The notes under the pieces are model-generated. The model saw only the letters and a program-made list of their open reading frames with translations. It searched no databases and was not told the DNA's origin. Below, one piece after another: positions 29,145 to 33,223 of a DNA stretch of 33,223 nt. Positions within the stretch are counted from its first letter, which is position 1. Each line of letters starts with the position of its first letter. A program made the translations under genes and the position numbers. This stretch comes from a virus, in IMG/VR virus record IMGVR_UViG_3300017971_000586, positions 1-33,223 of that record; one strand, given 5' to 3'.

Positions 29145-29426
29145 CTAGTCCCCACCCTTCGGCACGACTCGGAAGCCATGCTGTTCACCGTGCATTTCCA
29201 GCAGATCCGTCAGGCCGCCTTCCAGCGTGCCTAGCAACACGTCCACGTCAGGGGCACGCTCGTACTCGCTCCAGCCCTCCACGTCGCGCCACGCCTCACG
29301 CAGCTTTTCCAGCAAGTCGCGGGCAGACTCAAGCCGCCCAAGCTCCCGCGCAGTCATGGTAATCCTGTGCGCCTTGGAACTGACCCAGGCTGGCACTGGC
29401 GAACACTCGACCACGTGATATCGCAT
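29145..29426 (-). CDS. Small acidic helical protein of unknown function
   Basis: 93 residues from ATG at 29426 (TAATG overlap; an in-frame frame to 29504 lies in the upstream gene). The middle is helical and amphipathic (GRLESARDLLEKLREAWRDV), followed by an acidic segment and another helix (LLGTLEGGLTDLLEMHGEQ). It resembles no family I know. Confidence 0.75.
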   Translation of the reverse strand: MRYHVVECSPVPAWVSSKAHRITMTARELGRLESARDLLEKLREAWRDVEGWSEYERAPDVDVLLGTLEGGLTDLLEMHGEQHGFRVVPKGGD

Positions 29427-29713
29427 TACCAGCCCCTCGTCGCGCAGTGCCACGCCCTGTCCGCTACCTCGTCCAGCACCGCCTCGCCGTTCACGTCCCA
29501 CCATGCCCGGCCTTCTTCGCTGTCCAGGTCAATCTCCACTAGGTCACGCGGCGGTCTGTCGCCCTCGTACCGCTCCACCTTGGTCACTTCAAACTCGGGC
29601 GACTCTGGCGGGTTGCGGAACGTGCCGCTGACCCACTTGCCGCTGCCCTCGGCCTCTATCTCGTACTCGCGGCCGTCAGCGTCGATGTAGCCCACGGTAA
29701 TGGTCGTGCTCAT
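29426..29713 (-). CDS. Small beta-rich acidic protein of unknown function
   Basis: 95 residues from ATG at 29713 (ATGA overlap). It begins MSTTITVGYIDADGREYEIE and continues with a beta segment KWVSGTFRNPPESPEFEVTK and the acidic DLVEIDLDSEEGRAWW. Its opening resembles small phage proteins that are sometimes annotated as DUF. High acidic content would suit a DNA mimic, but the length and lack of pattern do not support that claim. Confidence 0.75.
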   Translation of the reverse strand: MSTTITVGYIDADGREYEIEAEGSGKWVSGTFRNPPESPEFEVTKVERYEGDRPPRDLVEIDLDSEEGRAWWDVNGEAVLDEVADRAWHCATRGW

Positions 29714-30045
29714 TGGCCGCCCTCCCCATCGAGCCGCGCCAGCAGGGCGCGGGCATTTATAATTGTCTCGTGCGTGTCCACAGCGTTTCTCGACAGCGTT
29801 CCTTCCTCTACGCAATACCATATTTCCCGCAGCAGGGCGCGGACGGCCTCGGCCAGTTCCGGGGCGGCCGCGAAAAGCCCGCCCGTCGCGTGCATCTCGT
29901 CCAGATTCTGCACGCCGTCCATCACCAGCGCCGGGTCAGCGTCAAGCCGGGCGACGGTTCCGCAGTGGTAGCCCCAAACACGACCGCCATACTCGCCGTC
30001 GCGCTCGTACTGGAGCGGGCCAGACGTATATTGCGGCTTCCTCAC
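29710..30045 (-). CDS. Small protein of unknown function
   Basis: 111 residues from ATG at 30045 (ATGA overlap). Sequence features: RVWGYHCGTVARLDADPALV, then NLDEMHATGGLFAAAPELAE, then AVRALLREIWYC and ETIINARALLARLDGEGG. The phrase LFAAAPELAEAVRALL is frequent in small phage proteins of unknown role, which have a conserved helix after a short beta part. Confident as a gene, not as a function. Confidence 0.78.
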   Translation of the reverse strand: MRKPQYTSGPLQYERDGEYGGRVWGYHCGTVARLDADPALVMDGVQNLDEMHATGGLFAAAPELAEAVRALLREIWYCVEEGTLSRNAVDTHETIINARALLARLDGEGGQ

Positions 30046-30437
30046 TGCTGCACCTTGGCCTTCCTGGCCGTCGCGGCGCGGTCGATCTTTGCGAGAACAG
30101 CGCCGATAGCCGCCCGCATATTATCGCAACCATACAGAAGGGCCTCGTAACGGCTCGTTTTGTCGTATCGAATCAGTTGCTCAACAGCGTCGGCCACGCT
30201 GTGCTTGATCCAACTATCGACAGCGCGGAGCGCGTCCTCCATCTGCTGAGTACCCGCGAGCTTCTCGGCGGTTTCCAGGCGGTCGTCGTGGTCATTGGAC
30301 AGGCGGTACACGGTAGCCGCGTGCCCGCCCAGGTCGTCCACCACGTGAACGGCTCCATTTCGCTCGACTACCCGCCAGCCCTCCCCGTTGTCCGTCGCCT
30401 CCCACGCCTCAGCACTGTATCCAGCCGATCTTTCCAT
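30042..30437 (-). CDS. First gene of the second early unit, unknown function
   Basis: 131 residues; ATG at 30437 follows GGGGAGGTAGGT, so I reject the longer frame to 30578 that crosses the promoter. It begins MERSAGYSAEAWEATDNGEG and has two beta strands (WRVVERNGAVHVVDD), a short LSNDHDDRLETAEKL and a helical C-terminal half (ALRAVDSWIKHSVADAVEQL, MRAAIGAVLAKIDRAATARK). It stands about 35 bases after the start of transcription. Confidence 0.78.
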   Translation of the reverse strand: MERSAGYSAEAWEATDNGEGWRVVERNGAVHVVDDLGGHAATVYRLSNDHDDRLETAEKLAGTQQMEDALRAVDSWIKHSVADAVEQLIRYDKTSRYEALLYGCDNMRAAIGAVLAKIDRAATARKAKVQQ

Positions 30438-30476
30438 ACCTACCTCCCCGGTGCCTGGACCTTCCAGGCTACGGAA

Positions 30477-30505
30477 AGTGTACGGAATGCCCGGCACAAG
30501 GTCAA
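30477..30505 (-). promoter_or_regulatory. Sigma70 promoter of the second early unit
   Basis: Minus strand TTGACC (30500-30505) and TACACT (30477-30482) are 17 bases apart. Directly upstream lies an A/T block (30510-30533, TTTTTAAAACTTTTTT on the plus strand then AAAAAT), which looks like an UP element for the RNA polymerase alpha subunit. Probably a strong early promoter. Confidence 0.72.
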
Positions 30506-30532
30506 TCTCGGTTTTTAAAACTTTTTTAAAAA

Positions 30533-30844
30533 TCAGACCGGCCACCACGGGGCGGCCAGACGGCCCGAAACGCTGCACCTGCGTTCCTGCCCCTTGTGTA
30601 CGTGCCCCTTGGCCGCCAGGGACGGCAGACGCCGCCCTGTCACGTAGCGGTCCATTCCGTGCCTGCGGGCCAATTCCAGGGCCGTCAGGCCCGGTGTGCG
30701 CCTCAGAGCGGCCAGACAGGCCGCCTCTTGCCCAGCCACCTGTCCAGAGGCCAGGGCCTCGGCTGCCGCCTGTTTGGACGCCTGGGCACCGTCACGCCGG
30801 GCGAGCGGCGGGTGCTGCCAGTCAATCTCTCGCTGGCCGGTCAC
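30533..30844 (-). CDS. Winged-helix DNA-binding protein
   Basis: 103 residues from GTG at 30844 (GTGA overlap). The N-terminal part (REIDWQHPPLARRDGAQASK) leads into GQEAACLAALRRTPGLTALE, LARRHGMDRYVTGRRLPSL and AAKGHVHKGQERRCSVSGRL. This is a helix-turn-helix with a wing, like many phage proteins of the form QRxxLxALxxxPGLTxxELA. It would bind DNA, perhaps as a regulator of early genes. It is the last gene before the strong promoter at 30477-30505, and may regulate it. Confidence 0.72.
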   Translation of the reverse strand: MTGQREIDWQHPPLARRDGAQASKQAAAEALASGQVAGQEAACLAALRRTPGLTALELARRHGMDRYVTGRRLPSLAAKGHVHKGQERRCSVSGRLAAPWWPV

Positions 30845-31110
30845 TGGTCCGACTCCCTGACCGTGGACCCGCACTCGCTGCACGTGGCAAAGAACTGGCC
30901 CGGCTCGCTGCTCGTGCGCTCGGTCCAGCAGTGTCCGCACGAGCTACACCGGACTGCCATAACGCTGCACGTCCCGCGCTTGCCGTCGCGCCTGTCCTTG
31001 CGCCGGGCCAAGGACAGCTCCAGCAGGCCGACCATGCCCAGCACCACGCCAAGGCCCAGGCCCAGCGCGAACTGCACCGCGCCTATCCACCGGAACCATT
31101 CAGCCAGCAT
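30841..31110 (-). CDS. Membrane protein with C-terminal zinc ribbon
   Basis: 89 residues from ATG at 31110 after a GGGGGGGG ribosome site. One long membrane segment (IGAVQFALGLGLGVVLGMVGLLELSL, residues about 9-34), a basic stretch (ARRKDRRDGKRG), then CSSCGHCWTE and CSECGSTV, a four-Cys zinc ribbon. The positive stretch after the membrane helix puts the ribbon in the cytoplasm. Role unknown, perhaps an early membrane-linked adaptor. Confidence 0.78.
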   Translation of the reverse strand: MLAEWFRWIGAVQFALGLGLGVVLGMVGLLELSLARRKDRRDGKRGTCSVMAVRCSSCGHCWTERTSSEPGQFFATCSECGSTVRESDQ

Positions 31111-31402
31111 CTCGCCCCCCCCTTGTACCGTCCAGAATCACGTCGCACCACGAGTCCAAAAGATCAGACACACCAGCCGGAACGTCTGCGCCTTCACCGA
31201 TCCGGGCGCAGGCCAGACGCAGCCTAACTTCCTCGCGCTTGGTCAGCATTGAGCCAGACGATATCAGCAGGTCATACGCCGCCTGGACCGTTTCTGCCCG
31301 TAGCTCTGCCTCGCTCGTGCGCTTCGCCAGCGCGGCGTTCTCTATTTCCAGGCTGTGAATCGCGTCCTTCTGCTGCTCGATCATTTGTAGCGCTGTCGGC
31401 AT
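31100..31402 (-). CDS. Small coiled-coil protein
   Basis: 100 residues from ATG at 31402, preceded by GGGGGGCGAG. The N-terminal half is a coiled coil (LQMIEQQKDAIHSLEIENAA, SEAELRAETVQAAYDLLISS). A basic-acidic C-terminal half follows (KREEVRLRLACARIGEGADV). It shares its first 131 bases with the frame at 31272-31571. Function not known. Confidence 0.72.
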   Translation of the reverse strand: MPTALQMIEQQKDAIHSLEIENAALAKRTSEAELRAETVQAAYDLLISSGSMLTKREEVRLRLACARIGEGADVPAGVSDLLDSWCDVILDGTRGGRDAG

Positions 31403-31571
31403 CTCGCCCCCCTGTCAAAGCTCGCGCAAGTTCCGCCGCTAGGTCGCGGGCGAATTCTCTGGCCGGGACGTGCGCCCAGCCTTCCGGCACGTGTGCCCGC
31501 TTGTAGCGGCAGTGTAGTCTCGTTTCCAGCAGTCGCCGCTCGATCATCTCCCGTATCTGGTCCTCAGTCAT
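31272..31571 (-). CDS. Small protein with long overlap into the next gene
   Basis: 99 residues from ATG at 31571 (overlap ATGACTGA with the previous gene; GGGGGG ten bases before). The first 55 residues look coding (MTEDQIREMIERRLLETRLH, EGWAHVPAREFARDLAAEL). The remaining 44 overlap the coiled-coil gene in another frame and are rich in Arg, Gly and Asp, which is typical of accidental GC-rich translation. Either the overlap is real or a frameshift has lengthened this frame. Confidence 0.6.
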   Translation of the reverse strand: MTEDQIREMIERRLLETRLHCRYKRAHVPEGWAHVPAREFARDLAAELARALTGGRDADSATNDRAAEGRDSQPGNRERRAGEAHERGRATGRNGPGGV

Positions 31572-31788
31572 TCTCGTTTCCCCCCAGCGCCCGCCGCGCA
31601 ATGTCCCCGCAGTACGTGTTGCCGGGGAGCTTTTCGATCTCCGCAAGCGCCTCGCGCAGCCGCTCATGGGCATCCCGCAGGGCCTTGATCCCGTCGGCGG
31701 CATTGCGAAGGAGGTTTCCGAGTAGTTCCCTGCCTTCCGTGTCGCAGTTAGCGGCACTCCCGCGCAACTGTTTCTCAACATCCATCAT
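31564..31788 (-). CDS. Small helical protein, unknown function
   Basis: 74 residues; ATG at 31788 or 31785 (MMDVEK). The start lies in the second coupling cassette (GGGGGGCGATGATG). Helical sequence: LLGNLLRNAADGIKALRDAH then ERLREALAEIEKLPGNTYCG. The later part with GNTYCGDIARRAL resembles small phage proteins of unknown role. It has overlaps on both sides. Confidence 0.72.
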   Translation of the reverse strand: MMDVEKQLRGSAANCDTEGRELLGNLLRNAADGIKALRDAHERLREALAEIEKLPGNTYCGDIARRALGGNEND

Positions 31789-31966
31789 CGCCCCCCTGCT
31801 CCTTCAAACGCCGCAACGCATTCCGGCTGACCGCTTCGCGTTGTCCGTTCTCGAACTCAACCAATGCCGTGTTCATGGGCCCGCGCACAATGACTCGACA
31901 GGTCCGGTCTTTGAGCGTAGCCCGCTTCTCGTTGTTGCCCCATGCGTAGCGGTAGCGTCTACTCAT
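31775..31966 (-). CDS. Small basic beta protein
   Basis: 63 residues from ATG at 31966; a longer frame to 32041 begins in the upstream gene. Sequence RYRYAWGNNEKRATLKDRTC, then VIVRGPMNTALVEFENGQRE is basic and beta-rich, with the final residues EQGGDDGC coded by the coupling cassette. The form (R-GxxNTALVEFxNGxxEaVSRNALR) is common in small phage proteins of unknown function with SH3-like barrel appearance. Confidence 0.78.
   Translation of the reverse strand: MSRRYRYAWGNNEKRATLKDRTCRVIVRGPMNTALVEFENGQREAVSRNALRRLKEQGGDDGC
31783..31802 (-). repeat. Second coupling cassette, copy 1
   Basis: GGAGCAGGGGGGCGATGATG on the minus strand ends the gene at 31775-31966 (EQGGDD) and carries the GGGGGG ribosome site and both ATGs of the next gene. 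The 20 bases are identical to 31964-31983. Confidence 0.85.
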
Positions 31967-32348
31967 CATCGCCCCCCTGCTCCGTGTCGTGGATGGCGGC
32001 GTATACCTTCGCTGCGTAACCAGCCAAGCAGTAGTCATCATGCCCGTTTTCCTCTAGTGCACCGCACTCCGGGCATCGCATTCCAGCTTCGGTAGGATCG
32101 ACGAAGCCGTTCGGGTACTGGTCGCATACTAGGCGATCCACCTCCAGCGCCGCCTTGACCACGCGGAGGAGGTGGTCCCCGAACTTCCTGTAAAGACGCG
32201 CCAAGTCAATGTCACCATCGCCATCGCACCCGTAGTATCCCTTTGGGTTCGACCGGCGCTTTCGAGCAGCTTCCAGTGCGGCCATGATGTCCGACATGAG
32301 CACGTCGCTCGCGGGCACGTAATCGTCAAGTATCTCATCCAGCGTCAT
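31959..32348 (-). CDS. Small protein with CPxCG zinc motif
   Basis: 129 residues from ATG at 32348, which lies 14 bp inside the previous gene. The first half is helical (ILDDYVPASDVLMSDIMAAL, RLYRKFGDHLLRVVKAALEV). The second half contains CPECGALEENGHDDYCLAGY, so a metal site with C-x2-C and a later H/C is likely. The end, EQGGDDE, is written by the coupling cassette that starts the next gene. Confidence 0.78.
   Translation of the reverse strand: MTLDEILDDYVPASDVLMSDIMAALEAARKRRSNPKGYYGCDGDGDIDLARLYRKFGDHLLRVVKAALEVDRLVCDQYPNGFVDPTEAGMRCPECGALEENGHDDYCLAGYAAKVYAAIHDTEQGGDDE
31964..31983 (-). repeat. Second coupling cassette, copy 2
   Basis: Same 20 bases as 31783-31802. It codes EQGGDD at the end of the gene at 31959-32348 and provides GGGGGG and ATG for the gene starting at 31966. 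Confidence 0.85.
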
Positions 32349-32634
32349 CCTGCGCCTCCTTGGCTTCGTTCCCCGTTCCGGTATTGGGAACGCTATCCTC
32401 CCTCATGCTGGCCTCGTCGTGGAAGGACGGGGTGGTGTTGGCGCTCGCGTCCTTAGCGGCAAGCGCGAATGCCTCTATGAGACACCTGCGAGACACCCCC
32501 TCGTTTCCTTTTCGCAATTCGGAGAGTGTTGCACTGACCACGATGTCGCGCTGTCGGTCAGTTGTCATGCGCCTGTCGGCACGGATTGCGCGTTCGATGT
32601 AGGGCCAGAGAAGATCAATCTTGTCCTTCTTCAT
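32335..32634 (-). CDS. Small helical protein, unknown function
   Basis: 99 residues from ATG at 32634 (ATGA overlap; GGAGGAGAC before it); the frame could extend to 32739 without support. MKKDKIDLLWPYIERAIRAD opens a helical part continuing with TDRQRDIVVSATLSELRKG and EGVSRRCLIEAFALAAKDAS. The last third is polar and acidic. No known domain recognised. Confidence 0.75.
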   Translation of the reverse strand: MKKDKIDLLWPYIERAIRADRRMTTDRQRDIVVSATLSELRKGNEGVSRRCLIEAFALAAKDASANTTPSFHDEASMREDSVPNTGTGNEAKEAQDDAG

Positions 32635-32921
32635 GTCTCCTCCCCTCCCCGCCCGGTGGTGTTCTGCTGTAGGGTGCTCATCAGTTCCTTGTAGCGCTCG
32701 ATGTACTGCCACGGGTCGTCGCCCCACATCAGTACGCATTCCTCGATCTCGTCGCCGTCCTCATCAGTCTCGACAACGGAGTGGTAGGCTTCGATTTCGT
32801 TAAGGCACAAGGACCGCCGCGCTGCGTTCTGGACGTTCGCCAAGATCGTGCTGGGTGTTCTCACTGCACTACCGATCCCGAAGATATCGCAAATCTGGTC
32901 GATCAGTTCAGTCGGGTCCAT
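32631..32921 (-). CDS. Small acidic protein, unknown function
   Basis: 96 residues from ATG at 32921, whose ribosome site lies inside the end of the octapeptide-repeat gene. Sequence: MDPTELIDQICDIFGIGSAV, then NEIEAYHSVVETDEDGDEIE and WGDDPWQYIERYKELMSTLQ. It is acidic in the middle. The coupling to the octapeptide gene suggests they are made together. No known domain recognised. Confidence 0.75.
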   Translation of the reverse strand: MDPTELIDQICDIFGIGSAVRTPSTILANVQNAARRSLCLNEIEAYHSVVETDEDGDEIEECVLMWGDDPWQYIERYKELMSTLQQNTTGRGGEET

Positions 32922-33223
32922 CGATGTTCTCCTGTAGGCTGGCGAGGGTGGTCTGCTGCGTTGCCATCGTTATCGCAACAACACAATCGCCGGTCCGGTC
33001 AAGTGCGACCGCTTGTTTGGATTGGACATCGAAGGATGCGTTGCTGCTGTAGATGGTTGCTATTGCGTTGTCACACAACACGGCGCTGGCGTTGCCCCGC
33101 AACGTGGCGCGGGCGTTGTCCCGCAACACGGCGCTGGCGTTGTCCCACAACTCGGCGCGGGCGTTGCCCCACAACACGGCGCTGGCGTTGTCACACAACA
33201 CGGCGCGGGCGTTGTCCCACAAC
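32908..33223 (-). CDS. Octapeptide-repeat protein, C-terminal part (cut by window end)
   Basis: The frame enters the window at 33223 without a start and ends at TGA 32908. It shows at least six octapeptides (LWDNARAV, LCDNASAV, LWGNARAE, LWDNASAV, LRDNARAT, LRGNASAV), then DNAIATIYSSNASFDVQ, a short beta tail DRTGDCVVAITMATQQTT and LASLQENIDGPD. It shares YSSNASFDVQ and the neighbouring DNA with the gene at 1-479, so the two pieces complete each other. The end is a coupling cassette for the gene at 32921. Repeat number here is larger than in the left copy. Likely an elongated beta-solenoid; role unknown. Confidence 0.78.
   Translation of the reverse strand, partial: LWDNARAVLCDNASAVLWGNARAELWDNASAVLRDNARATLRGNASAVLCDNAIATIYSSNASFDVQSKQAVALDRTGDCVVAITMATQQTTLASLQENIDGPD
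32925..32950 (-). repeat. Coupling cassette, copy 3
   Basis: A 26-bp repeat that codes the LASLQEN tail of the octapeptide gene and supplies CAGGAG for the ATG at 32921. Nearly identical to 739-764. Confidence 0.85.
33065..33223 (-). repeat. 24-bp tandem repeats coding octapeptides (right copy)
   Basis: More than six 24-bp units of the same family as 46-146, cut by the window end. Bases 33020-33094 equal bases 1-75. After that the unit order and the variable codons differ from the left copy. Confidence 0.9.

Noticed and set aside
29426-29713. DNA-mimic anti-defence protein
   Set aside because: The protein is acidic, but charge is not evenly spaced and there is no resemblance to known mimics.

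Overview
The window looks like an almost complete genome of a small tailed phage (siphovirus type, HK97-fold capsid, about 33 kb, GC-rich), cut open inside one gene. All genes I can support lie on the minus strand, so transcription runs from high to low coordinates. The first 75 bases are identical to bases 33020-33094. The gene interrupted at the left edge (N-terminal part, 1-479) and the gene interrupted at the right edge (C-terminal part, 32908-33223) are the two ends of the same octapeptide-repeat gene. Joined there, the genome closes into a circle. An Rz1-like lipoprotein and sigma70-type promoters suggest a Gram-negative bacterial host. I see no integrase, no free-standing lysogeny repressor, no tRNA gene and no CRISPR array.

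Reading with transcription, there are four units. (1) A recombination unit (5653 to 2905): a good promoter with a palindromic operator on its -10, then an XRE helix-turn-helix domain fused to a Cas4/RecB-type Fe-S nuclease, a probable single-strand annealing protein and a small partner, closed by a strong terminator. (2) A replication and early small-gene unit (2903 to 30533, through the junction): a replication initiator with 11-bp iterons inside its own gene, a DnaC-like helicase loader, then about a dozen very small overlapping genes and the octapeptide-repeat gene. Several of these genes end in recurring DNA cassettes that carry the ribosome binding site of the next gene. (3) A second early unit (30505 to 26284): a strong promoter with an A/T-rich UP-like element, small zinc-ribbon proteins, a ribbon-helix-helix protein, an MmcB-like PD-(D/E)XK nuclease and a membrane-anchored 3D/double-psi barrel protein that may act on the cell wall. 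(4) The late unit (26184 to 5705): a promoter flanked by three related operators, then small and large terminase, a portal-MuF fusion, two paralogous proteins, prohead protease, major capsid protein, two probable capsid accessory proteins, an internal terminator or attenuator, head-tail connectors, tail terminator, tail tube, tail chaperone with a -1 frameshift, tape measure, baseplate and fibre proteins, and membrane or spanin-like lysis genes.

The packaging, head and tail genes are standard in order and content. The less ordinary parts are the repressor-like domain fused to the recombination nuclease, the three-operator late promoter, the iterons in the initiator gene, the hypervariable octapeptide gene at the junction and the reused translation-coupling cassettes. 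Functions below rest on reading motifs and gene order by eye; no database search was possible.
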